Origin: Planctomycetaceae bacterium UBA2671
GTDB lineage: Bacteria > Planctomycetota > Planctomycetia > Planctomycetales > Planctomycetaceae
DNA: 64,000 nucleotides
Reading direction: 5' to 3'
Assembly: GCA_002359185.1 (NCBI GenBank)
Contig: DEML01000094.1
Location: 1-64,000, forward strand
The notes below the pieces were generated by a model. That model was not told the DNA's origin. It saw only the letters and a program-made list of their open reading frames with translations, and ran no database searches. Below, one piece after another: positions 7,179 through 15,362 of this stretch. The position numbers were made by a program, and so were the translations under genes. Each line of letters opens with the position of its first letter. Positions within the stretch are counted from its first letter, which is position 1.

Positions 7179-8669
7179 TCAGTTATGCGACGGATCGCGA
7201 CTGACACGGCGACGGGATTTACTTTTGGGCAAATCACCAGGACCACGATAGATGCCCGGTTCATTGGCAGACAAACAACGTCCGTTGGCCCATGACCGTA
7301 ATCGCTCGACCGACTCGGCAGATGTTACCGCAACCGGCACGACATTCTGAGCCGCTTGCAGCAAAGGCACATCGAGCAACGCCGACAACCGGCAGCACGC
7401 TTTCACTTCCGCCCCGGTCCAGTTGGTGTCATTGGGAAGCCGCTGATCCCGATCGATCTCGAACAGATCGAGATACAAGTTCCAGATTGCATCCTTCTCT
7501 TCGCGGCTGGGAAGATCGAGAAAGAAGATGCCATCGAAGCGTTCGCTGCGTCCGAACTCCGGTGGAAGTTTGGAGACATCATTGGCTGTGCAAACCACGA
7601 AAACATCGCTTTCGTGATCGTTCAGCCAACTCAGGAACTGGCCGAACATCCGTGACGACACTCCAGAGTCACCATTGCCATTCAACCCTGCGAAGGCTTT
7701 CTCCACTTCGTCGATCATCGCCACACAGGGAGCCATCGCATCAATGACACGCAATGCTTGACGAGTTCGTTCTTCACTCTGACCAACCAATGATCCCATG
7801 AGACTCCCAACCTCCAGCGTGAGAACAGGACGACCGACTTCATTCCCCAACAACTTACAGAACTGCGACTTGCCGCAGCCCGGTGGTGAAAGCAGCAGCA
7901 CGCCCCGAGGTCGCTTGAGAGGATTTCCCCGACTCGGATGCAGCATTGCACGTTTGCAGAACGCCTTGAGAGCCGACAGGCCCCCCAGGCTGCTGAAATC
8001 TTCAGTTCCCCGATGTAGCGAAAGCAGACCACTTTTTTTTAGCGTTTGGGTTTTGATCTCCCAGACTGCATCCGCTGTGATTCGGTCTTCGCGTACCAGC
8101 GATAAGCTGAAAGCATTTTCGGCTTCCATACGGGTCAGGCCCACCGCCGCGTCGAGCACGGTTTCCAGCTCCGGTCCCTCGGGCAACTCGTCTGCCTCGA
8201 CGGCGATGCCGCGGGCGATCTCAGCAAGTTGTTCACGGCTGGGTAAATCATGCTCGATGACCACGAACATCTTTTCCAGTTCGGTTGGAATCTGCACCAC
8301 GGGAGAAAGCACAACCACAATCGTGCGGTTCTGTTTTCCCGCGATGATCTGCCGAGAAAGTGCCTGCACGATTTCTGCGGACTGCATGAAGCGATGAAAG
8401 TTCTGAAGCACGAGTACAGCGGTTCCGTCAGGAGTAGCCAGAGTATTAATGGCTCGAATCGCCGCCAGTGGATCGGAACTGACGTTATCGGTTTCAGATT
8501 GGCCGGGAATGGTGAGCCCGGTTTCGATGTCCCAAGTCGCCAGTTGCCACTGCTGATCACGACAGAGACCTGCGATCTCGGTGAGTGCATCATGATGTTC
8601 ATGGGATTCAATCCAGATCCCGGTGAAGCACGCCCGCACGTATTCGTTGAGTCGAGTACATAGGTTCAA
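7179..8669 (-). CDS. Ycf46-like AAA+ ATPase
   Basis: A 496-residue AAA+ ATPase. Walker A is SPPGCGKS (about 261-268) and Walker B is VAMIDEVEK (about 316-324), followed by FVVCTAND (sensor 1) and an arginine-containing GRSERFD. The N-terminal 200 residues (LNEYVRACFTGIWIES ... WDIETGL) match the degenerate first half of Ycf46 proteins. Ycf46 homologues occur in cyanobacteria, plastids and planctomycetes; a link to photosynthetic carbon use is reported in cyanobacteria, but the biochemical role is unclear. The frame is open to 8687, but a TTG at 8669 has AAGGA at proper spacing. Next to it lie DUF2997 and DUF1257 (Ycf35) genes, a trio I recall as conserved, so the three products probably work together. 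Confidence 0.85.
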   Translation of the reverse strand: MNLCTRLNEYVRACFTGIWIESHEHHDALTEIAGLCRDQQWQLATWDIETGLTIPGQSETDNVSSDPLAAIRAINTLATPDGTAVLVLQNFHRFMQSAEIVQALSRQIIAGKQNRTIVVVLSPVVQIPTELEKMFVVIEHDLPSREQLAEIARGIAVEADELPEGPELETVLDAAVGLTRMEAENAFSLSLVREDRITADAVWEIKTQTLKKSGLLSLHRGTEDFSSLGGLSALKAFCKRAMLHPSRGNPLKRPRGVLLLSPPGCGKSQFCKLLGNEVGRPVLTLEVGSLMGSLVGQSEERTRQALRVIDAMAPCVAMIDEVEKAFAGLNGNGDSGVSSRMFGQFLSWLNDHESDVFVVCTANDVSKLPPEFGRSERFDGIFFLDLPSREEKDAIWNLYLDLFEIDRDQRLPNDTNWTGAEVKACCRLSALLDVPLLQAAQNVVPVAVTSAESVERLRSWANGRCLSANEPGIYRGPGDLPKSKSRRRVSRDPSHN

Positions 8670-8712
8670 AAGTATATTCCTTTTCAAAAGTGGTTTTTAG
8701 TTTCAGGTGTTG

Positions 8713-8901
8713 TCAGTTGTTTATTTGTTGGTTCTGTTGCACAGACTGATGAAACTCAGCGGTCAGTTGCTCACTGGTTCGTTGTCCCAGTGCCTGCTCA
8801 ATAAACTGACTGGCCTGACGGCATTCGCTGCCAGTGAAGCCTTTGGTTTCCACACGGGACTGGCCGTCAGGGGTGACGATGATTTCGATGGTTTTATTCA
8901 A
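8713..8901 (-). CDS. DUF2997 family protein
   Basis: A 62-residue protein starting MNKTIEIIVTPDGQSRVETK and containing GFTGSECRQASQFIEQALG, the hallmark of DUF2997. This family is small, of unknown function, and typically encoded beside DUF1257 and Ycf46-like genes. Its ATG overlaps the stop of the DUF1257 gene by four bases, so the two are translationally coupled. The C-terminal 20 residues are Gln/Asn-rich. A second, broken copy of its start lies at 18457. Confidence 0.85.
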   Translation of the reverse strand: MNKTIEIIVTPDGQSRVETKGFTGSECRQASQFIEQALGQRTSEQLTAEFHQSVQQNQQINN

Positions 8902-9266
8902 GCTGCACCTCCGATGTTCACTGTCAGTTTGATGGAGCCATCTTCCAGCGATTGCTCCGTGATGGTGTGCCCTTTCTTACGGGCTTCGAGCCTTGCCTTT
9001 TCAACCGCATACGATTGGAGGAAGCGATCCAGGTGAATCTGCTTGCCCCAGCGACCGCCGTAGTTGTCGAAACGAACCTGGCTGGTCTGAGTTTCACAAA
9101 CAACCGGATACCGCCATTCCGGCAACTGCACTCCCAATCCGGTGGCGGTCGTGCTGAAGAGCTTGAACGTGCCCTGCGTCGGCCGCGGCAGACTGAGACG
9201 ATCACAAGCCGATCTAACGGCTACCGGGTCACGCACTTCGGTTTGAATCTCCACAATGTGTGACAT
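8898..9266 (-). CDS. DUF1257 / Ycf35-like protein
   Basis: A 122-residue protein starting MSHIVEIQTEVRDPVAV, with the DUF1257 pattern: conserved N-terminus, FDNYGGRWGKQIHLDRFLQ in the middle and YAVEKARLEARKKGHTI near the end. DUF1257 proteins (plastid Ycf35) have no known activity. The frame is open to 9275 with a GTG, but an AAGGTGA ribosome-binding site fits the ATG at 9266. It is the first gene of the ten-gene minus-strand operon and is coupled to DUF2997. Its last third is about 90 percent identical in DNA to the remnant at 18454-18590. Confidence 0.85.
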   Translation of the reverse strand: MSHIVEIQTEVRDPVAVRSACDRLSLPRPTQGTFKLFSTTATGLGVQLPEWRYPVVCETQTSQVRFDNYGGRWGKQIHLDRFLQSYAVEKARLEARKKGHTITEQSLEDGSIKLTVNIGGAA

Positions 9267-9317
9267 CAACTTCACCTTCGTAAAATGAATGGATGATTTG
9301 CGACGGCATCAACGCGA

Positions 9318-9385
9318 AAAGCCCCGAAGCAACTTTATTGGCGACTGCACAAAAGCAGCACGCCGTGAAGTCATTCCGGGGCTTT
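9318..9385 (-). promoter_or_regulatory. Operon leader hairpin (terminator or attenuator-like)
   Basis: AAAGCCCCG at 9318-9326 pairs with CGGGGCTTT at 9377-9385 around a 50-base insert. On the minus strand the second arm runs into GGGGCTTTTC. It lies in the leader of the DUF1257 operon, about 50 bases before the first ATG, so it may attenuate transcription of the operon. The rest of the gap (9386-9784) holds no gene I can support. Confidence 0.45.
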
Positions 9386-9633
9386 CCGTCCACTGGAACC
9401 CAATCCCAGCGGCTAACACGATCGCGTTCAAGTATCTTGCCCCGTTTGAGGGCTGGATTTAGTTATTCAACGCTATGTCATTACAACATTAAGAACTCCA
9501 GATATGTGAGCACTTTCAGAATCACGAAAAGTTTTCCCAATCGTTATGGCTGATTCAGTCGTCGCCAAATGACGAGTTATTGAGAAGACATGCAGATTCT
9601 TCGCACGAAGTTGCCGTTGGATTCCATGTTTAC

Positions 9634-9663
9634 TTTACTTGTGGTATCTTAATAGGTGATAAT
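9634..9663 (+). promoter_or_regulatory. Possible promoter for the methyltransferase cluster
   Basis: TTTACT and GATAAT separated by 18 bases, in an AT-rich stretch about 120 bases upstream of the methyltransferase start. It is the best sigma-70-like match in the gap but is judged by eye only. Confidence 0.3.
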
Positions 9664-9784
9664 ATGTTGACTTAGCTTCTTCGTTCAGCAACTTTGAAGG
9701 TAGCAGTGTCCAACTCTTTAATGGATTAGTGATGAGTTCGTCAAAGGGAGTATTGAAAAACACGGGTTTGATGGGAAACTTGCT

Positions 9785-10903
9785 TTGGTCAGTCGCGGAG
9801 TTGTAAAACGTCTCGAAAATAAAATCGTCGACAGTCCTGTCAGTGCGGTCGATATTTTTTGCGGTGCTGGTGGTCTGACTCACGGGTTAATGACGTCTGG
9901 GATCGTTGTCGAAGCCGGAATCGACGTCGATCCTCAGTGCCGATTTGCATACGAGCAGAACAATCCCTCGGTGAAGTTCATCGAAAGAGATGTCGCCAAA
10001 ATCGATGCGTCGTTGGTTGACTCTTGCTTTCGTTCAGAAGCTATTCGCCTTCTTGCCGGGTGTGCCCCATGCCAACCCTTCTCAAAGTTGACGAACGGAA
10101 TCCAAAAGCATCGTTCCTGGAACCTACTTGACCGATTCGCATTGCTGGTCGAGCAACTCCGCCCGGAACTCGTCACGATGGAGAACGTGCCCGAGTTGAT
10201 GAAGCGGGGACAGTCAGTTTTTGAGCATTTTTGTGAAGTGCTTCGGCGAACAGATTATCACATCGCATATGGGATCGTAAACTGTTGCGATTACCGAGTG
10301 CCGCAATCGCGCCAGCGGCTGGTTTTGCTGGCCTCACAACTCGGGCCTCTGCCGATTCCCCTAGGAAAGTCCCGGTTTCCCAGCCAACGGAAAACAGTCC
10401 GGAAGTCAATCGGGAAACTGCCACCGTTGGAATCGGGTGAGCAAGACCCCGATGATTCGCTTCATGTTGCATCATGCCTTTCCGATTTGAATCTCCAGCG
10501 GATTCGAGCGACTCCGCATGATGGCGGTTGTCGTCGCGAATGGCCCGACGAGTTGATTCTCGAATGCCACCGTCGCAAGAGTGGAGAGCGATACCATTCG
10601 ATTTACGGGCGTATGTGGTGGGATCGTCCCGCACCGACAATGACAACCTTGTGCAACGGCATAGGCAATGGACGATTCGGGCACCCTGAACAAGACCGAG
10701 CTATCAGTCTCCGAGAAGCTGCGATTCTCCAGAGTTTTCCAAAGTCGTACGAGTTTTGGCCAGAAAAACAGATACTCAATCGAAAGGCAGTCGGACGGAT
10801 GATCGGAAATGCCGTGCCGCCAGCGTTAGCGAAAGCATTGGGCGAAGCCATTCTTGATCATGTGACCCAATGGCAAGCCATTAATCGATCGGGGCATCTG
10901 TGA
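9785..10903 (+). CDS. DNA (cytosine-5)-methyltransferase, DrmMII-like
   Basis: A 372-residue C5-cytosine methyltransferase. Motif I is AVDIFCGAGGLTHG (21-34), the catalytic loop is CAPCQPFS (Cys96), then ENVPEL (motif VI, 133-138), QSRQRLVLL (motif VIII, 174-182) and IGNAVPPALAKALG (motif X). The enzyme should methylate host DNA and so protect it from the neighbouring system. It leads a plus-strand cluster with a sigma factor, a DrmA-like helicase and a DrmB-like protein, and a convergent Vsr gene. This matches the methyltransferase role in class 2 DISARM. The start is a TTG at 9785; no ATG lies upstream in frame. The target site cannot be read from the sequence. Confidence 0.9.
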   Translation: MVSRGVVKRLENKIVDSPVSAVDIFCGAGGLTHGLMTSGIVVEAGIDVDPQCRFAYEQNNPSVKFIERDVAKIDASLVDSCFRSEAIRLLAGCAPCQPFSKLTNGIQKHRSWNLLDRFALLVEQLRPELVTMENVPELMKRGQSVFEHFCEVLRRTDYHIAYGIVNCCDYRVPQSRQRLVLLASQLGPLPIPLGKSRFPSQRKTVRKSIGKLPPLESGEQDPDDSLHVASCLSDLNLQRIRATPHDGGCRREWPDELILECHRRKSGERYHSIYGRMWWDRPAPTMTTLCNGIGNGRFGHPEQDRAISLREAAILQSFPKSYEFWPEKQILNRKAVGRMIGNAVPPALAKALGEAILDHVTQWQAINRSGHL

Positions 10904-11082
10904 TCTGATTGGTCTCGACTACATTGCGATATTGTCCTTCCGAGACAAAGAGTCATACCGAGTTTTTATGTTTTTTCGTGATACAATGTTTCCTATCAGT
11001 CGTTGATCTTGAAATGCTGCCATGCCTCTTATTTTTTTGCCTTATCAAGATATACACTGAGTTTTTCTTACGCACCCATGAC

Positions 11083-12282
11083 ATGATTTCCGATTCTCTA
11101 CCTAAAGCCACATGCGAGTTTTCAAGTGCCGACACGGTAGTAATCTCACCGCGTGTTTACGCATGTATTCAGGCGTTGGTTGATGATCACTACTGTTTAG
11201 GCAAACTAACTGTTGACGCGGTCGAGGCAGCGATCTCCCGACGGGACATTGCTGGCAAAGAAATCGACACGGTTTGGGATGGACTCCAGGAACGCAAGAT
11301 TACAGCAACAGTACAGGCAAGTGTCAAATCAGAAGACCAAGTCAGCTATTGTCCCGCGATTCCGACAACTCTCGTCGACGACGATCGGTTTCCGATGCCG
11401 AGCCTTCGCTTGCTCACGGCTGAAGAAGAAGTTGAACTAGCCAGACGTTACAACGCCGGTCGTCATCTCCTCGGCCTCTCTGAATGGGAAATATCCGAGA
11501 TCGAGTGGTCAAGAGCGTGCCGAAGTCGGGATGCTCGCACTCTCTTAGCCATTTCTAACTTCCGCTTGGTTTACTCACACGTTGCATCTGTCGAGAAGTA
11601 CTCGATACTTCCGCTCGACGATCTGATTCAAGCAGGCATCATGGGCTTATTGCGCGCGATTGAGAAGTACGAACCAGAGAAGGGATTTCGTTTTTCGACG
11701 TATGCGACTTGGTGGATTCGTCAATCGGTGACTCGCGAAATCCAAAACTCAGGCCGAATAGTCAGAGTTCCCGCTAACTCGCTTCAGGAACTCGACGATC
11801 TGAAGAAGCGGCGACGACGGCTATCTTTCAAACTGAATCGACGCCCTACTTTTCGCGAACTGGCAAACGAGCTGAATCTCAACCGTGACGAAGTCAGCTT
11901 TTTGCTCCAGATCGAACGCGATGCAATCGCCTTCTCTAGCTTCGGGCGAAAATCCGAAGGACAGAGTTTCTTGGAGAGCATTCCTGCCGGAAAGTCCTCT
12001 CGACATAGCGATCCTCAACAGGAAGCAATGGCAGATGAACTTCAAGAGATACTTTCTGACGTGATCACAACTCTTCCGAATCGCACCGCCCAAATAATCC
12101 GCGAACGCTACGGATTGGAAGGAACAACTCCGAAGACACTAGAAGAGATTGCTCAGGAACTCGGCATCACACGCGAGCGAGTTCGCCAGATTCAAAAAAA
12201 AGGTCTGGAACGACTTCGGGACCCCAACCTATGTGACCGTCTTCAGGTCTATCTCCCCGATGAGGATTCGGAACATGAATGA
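11083..12282 (+). CDS. Sigma-70 family factor inside the DISARM-like cluster
   Basis: A 399-residue RpoD/RpoS-family sigma factor. After a region-1.1-like segment (about 18-75) come region 1.2 (LTAEEEVELARRYNAG), region 2 (NFRLVYSHVA ... DLIQAGIMGLLRAIEKYEP, then FSTYATWWIRQSV), region 3, and region 4 with the helix-turn-helix LEEIAQELGITRERVRQIQ. All parts for promoter recognition appear present, so it is not an ECF factor. The frame is open to 10909, but the extra N-terminus comes from an AT-rich spacer and lacks sigma features, so I use the ATG at 11083. Its stop overlaps the helicase start by eight bases, so the two are coupled. A full-length sigma factor is not a known DISARM component. 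Confidence 0.88.
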   Translation: MISDSLPKATCEFSSADTVVISPRVYACIQALVDDHYCLGKLTVDAVEAAISRRDIAGKEIDTVWDGLQERKITATVQASVKSEDQVSYCPAIPTTLVDDDRFPMPSLRLLTAEEEVELARRYNAGRHLLGLSEWEISEIEWSRACRSRDARTLLAISNFRLVYSHVASVEKYSILPLDDLIQAGIMGLLRAIEKYEPEKGFRFSTYATWWIRQSVTREIQNSGRIVRVPANSLQELDDLKKRRRRLSFKLNRRPTFRELANELNLNRDEVSFLLQIERDAIAFSSFGRKSEGQSFLESIPAGKSSRHSDPQQEAMADELQEILSDVITTLPNRTAQIIRERYGLEGTTPKTLEEIAQELGITRERVRQIQKKGLERLRDPNLCDRLQVYLPDEDSEHE

Positions 12283-15200
12283 CTTACAAGAAACCACCGT
12301 GCAGTGGCTGACCGAACGGATTCTAGCTGGTGGTCGAGGTGACGGTATCGATCGCTTGGAGGTCAAACCATCAGGACGGTTTTGGCTTGGACGACTGGCT
12401 CCGGAAATGGAAGTGATCAACTCTCCAATCGGCGATCGTTTTGAGCGAATGGAGCCCTGTGCGATGGGCATTCGGCTCAAACCGGCTACCGAACCACCTT
12501 GGGAGTTCAATGTCGAGGTTCGCTGCCGTGTCTGGGTTCGACGCCGTGTCTGGGTTCGACAAGGAAGTGGAGACGACGCGGAATGGACTAAGTCGGAACT
12601 GCTCGCGGCAAGGACATCCGTGTCTGTAGTGGATGCTATTCCAGGCGCACAAGAGATTCCATTTGCTCAGTTCGACACATTGTTCTCCAATGCGACTAGC
12701 GTACAAGATCACTCCGTCACGATTCGGATCGAACGCCAACGAAGTCGGGGACAACTCCCAGACTTGGTGGTATCTTGTGTCAATACATCAAACATTCGTG
12801 ATCGGCAGCCAGTCGACCCATGCCTTTATGAAGTCGAAATGAGGCTGTCCCGACTCGAAACAAGTCCATTTCTGCTAGAAGGGCTTCCCGACTCTTTTCG
12901 TTACGATCGGCAAGTGCCAGCGTACGGTATCAACTGTGGTGTCGTTCAAGAATCCCAGGATTTTCGGACAACCGATCTCGTGGTCGTGGATCGTGGTCGG
13001 CCTCGGTATTGGCACATGGAGCGGCCCGAACCGAACCTGACGTTTGAGACGCTTGCCAACGACCCGATGCCTCACCTTGAGCAACTGGTTGAAGCTCATC
13101 GCGACTGGGGAGCGGAAGAGTGGTCAGCAAACCGACTCGCTGAACGGGCCTCTGAGGAAAAATGGACATCCGCGATGAGAGAGGAAGCCGAAGAAGGGGC
13201 CAATGCGTATCGAGAAGAAGCTCGTCGGTTGCAAGCGGGTTTGGGGTCTTTGCGAGCCGATCCAACATTGCTGAGGTGCTTCCAACTGACAAATCGAGCT
13301 ATGAAGCGATCCAGTCGTGGAAAATACGAAGGTTGGCGATCGTTTCAGATTGGATTCTTACTCGCGAACCTAGAGTGCCTTCGCGATTCAGCGAATAGTG
13401 AAGATGAGACAAGCGATCCCGTCGAGATTCTCTGGTTCGCTACTGGCGGCGGGAAAACTGAAACATACCTCGGCCTGCTCGTCATGGCTGCCTTCCATGA
13501 CCGTCTGACTGGTAAGACGAGTGGAATCACTGCTTGGAGTCGTTTTCCACTCCGTTTGCTGTCACTTCAACAAACACAGCGTTTTGCCAACGCTGTGGCC
13601 GCAGCAGAACTGGTTCGGAAGGAGGAGGGAATCGGGGGAGCGACATTCTCGCTCGGTTTTTTTGTCGGGCAGGGCGGTACGCCCAACAAAATCGAACGTG
13701 ATTCCAAGCCGGGCTTTCCCGATCCAGATGACCCCGAAATGCCTGCGCAAAATCAAATCCTGATGGCTTGTCCATTTTGCGATTCTGGAATCGAGATGGG
13801 ATTTGATCGTCGAACTTGGCGACTGGCTCATCGCTGTGCATCTGATGAATGTGTTTGGGGAGACAAGCCTCTTCCTTTTTATGTGGTGGACAGCGAGATT
13901 TTCCGCTTCCTGCCAACCATCGTCGTCGGGACTCTCGACAAAGTTGCCCTGATTGGCTTTCAAGCGGCTATGCGAGGTTTCATCGGCTCACCTTCGGGAA
14001 TCTGCTCAGGGGAGATGCACGGCTACACTTATGCAGAGCGCAGCAAGTCGCCCAATGGTTGCCAAGTTCCTGATTGCGACCGGCCTCGCAATCCTCTTCC
14101 GATGGATGCCAAACGATATCGGCCTTCTATCCGACTTCAAGATGAACTGCACCTCTTACGCGACAGTCTCGGAGCAATCGATGCCCATTATGAAAGCCTG
14201 TTGGATTATCTTATTGAAAAAACTAGCGACTTCCGCCCCAAAATCATCGCCTCATCGGCCACGCTGACGGGATATCGACAGCAGTGTGACGTGCTTTACC
14301 GCCGCCAAGGTCGAGTGTTCCCAGCATTGGGGCCCACTGCAACGGAGTCCTTTTGGACTGTAGAGTCCGACGATTTGCTACGTCGCTATGTCGCGATCGC
14401 CCCTCGTGGTGCAACTCTGGAGTTCGCGGCGGACCGGATCGTAACTATTCTTCAAACCGCTGTCCGTGATCTTCTGACGGATCAAAACGGCGTCCGGGCA
14501 GCACTCGGGGTAGATGACGAGGAAGCCAAGATGCTCGTTGATCTCTACGGAACAGACGTTGTTTATGGAAACACGATTCGCGATCTCGATGCCAGCGTGC
14601 GATCGCTCGAAACGCAGATTCCCCTTGAGCCGCTGAAAACTGCGACGTTGACGGGCCACACGCCGTTTCCTGAGGTGCGCGATACACTCGAACGTCTGGA
14701 ACATCCCGAAGAGGACTTCAACGAGCGACTGCACGTTATCGCTGCTTCGACGATGATGTCTCACGGTGTAGATATCGATCGCCTCAACGTCATGCTAATG
14801 CTCGGTGTTCCCCTCACGACTGCCGAGTTCATCCAGGCAACTGCGAGAATCGGTCGAAAGCACCCTGGGTTGGTGTTTGTTTTGCACAAAATGGCATTGG
14901 AACGAGATGCCAGCGTCCACCGTTCATTCACGTCCTTCGTTCGACAGGGCGACCGATTCGTGGAACCGATCCCGATATCTCGACGGAGTGCAAACGTCCT
15001 CCGTCGAACCTTTGCCGGTCTCGAACAATCGAGGCAACTTCAACTTTTGGAACCCTCATGCGGAGCGCGTCTGACAACGGTTGCTAACCTCGCACGGTTT
15101 GTATCGGATGGGGGAATGTCGTCCGCGACCGAACTGGACGAACTTGCAGAAATGCTTGGACTGGAAGGCGATTTGGACGAGCGGTTGCGATCTGAGTTAC

Positions 15201-15337
15201 AAGTTCTCGTCGAGACATTTTTCCGCCAACTCGATAATCCACCATCCGACGCGATTTTTCCGAGCGATCTCTACATTCCTAGCGGTCCAATGAGATCGTT
15301 GCGGGACGTCGAAGAACAGGCTCCCGTCCGAGATTGA
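12275..15337 (+). CDS. DrmA-like superfamily 2 helicase (DISARM)
   Basis: A 1020-residue helicase. Walker A is FATGGGKTETYLG (about 387), followed by FPLRLLSLQQTQR. Cysteine pairs (CPFCDSG and others near 498-530) suggest a zinc insert. Then come VVGTLDKVAL, DELHLL (about 623, Walker B-like), SSATLTG (about 658), SHGVDIDRLNVML and QATARIGR (about 853). The order and wording match DrmA of DISARM rather than a type I or III restriction motor. I chose the ATG at 12275: GAGG lies nine bases upstream and it overlaps the sigma-factor stop. An ATG at 12260 is the alternative. The DNA holds an exact 18-base tandem duplication at 12525-12560. It acts with the DUF1998 protein encoded 25 bases downstream. 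Confidence 0.87.
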   Translation: MNDLQETTVQWLTERILAGGRGDGIDRLEVKPSGRFWLGRLAPEMEVINSPIGDRFERMEPCAMGIRLKPATEPPWEFNVEVRCRVWVRRRVWVRQGSGDDAEWTKSELLAARTSVSVVDAIPGAQEIPFAQFDTLFSNATSVQDHSVTIRIERQRSRGQLPDLVVSCVNTSNIRDRQPVDPCLYEVEMRLSRLETSPFLLEGLPDSFRYDRQVPAYGINCGVVQESQDFRTTDLVVVDRGRPRYWHMERPEPNLTFETLANDPMPHLEQLVEAHRDWGAEEWSANRLAERASEEKWTSAMREEAEEGANAYREEARRLQAGLGSLRADPTLLRCFQLTNRAMKRSSRGKYEGWRSFQIGFLLANLECLRDSANSEDETSDPVEILWFATGGGKTETYLGLLVMAAFHDRLTGKTSGITAWSRFPLRLLSLQQTQRFANAVAAAELVRKEEGIGGATFSLGFFVGQGGTPNKIERDSKPGFPDPDDPEMPAQNQILMACPFCDSGIEMGFDRRTWRLAHRCASDECVWGDKPLPFYVVDSEIFRFLPTIVVGTLDKVALIGFQAAMRGFIGSPSGICSGEMHGYTYAERSKSPNGCQVPDCDRPRNPLPMDAKRYRPSIRLQDELHLLRDSLGAIDAHYESLLDYLIEKTSDFRPKIIASSATLTGYRQQCDVLYRRQGRVFPALGPTATESFWTVESDDLLRRYVAIAPRGATLEFAADRIVTILQTAVRDLLTDQNGVRAALGVDDEEAKMLVDLYGTDVVYGNTIRDLDASVRSLETQIPLEPLKTATLTGHTPFPEVRDTLERLEHPEEDFNERLHVIAASTMMSHGVDIDRLNVMLMLGVPLTTAEFIQATARIGRKHPGLVFVLHKMALERDASVHRSFTSFVRQGDRFVEPIPISRRSANVLRRTFAGLEQSRQLQLLEPSCGARLTTVANLARFVSDGGMSSATELDELAEMLGLEGDLDERLRSELQVLVETFFRQLDNPPSDAIFPSDLYIPSGPMRSLRDVEEQAPVRD

Positions 15338-15362
15338 CTCACCCACTTCTAAAGGTTTTCCA

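Noticed and set aside
9635..9883. 82-codon minus-strand frame across the methyltransferase start
   Set aside because: It overlaps the methyltransferase N-terminus and the AT-rich leader, with no recognisable motif and no convincing start site.
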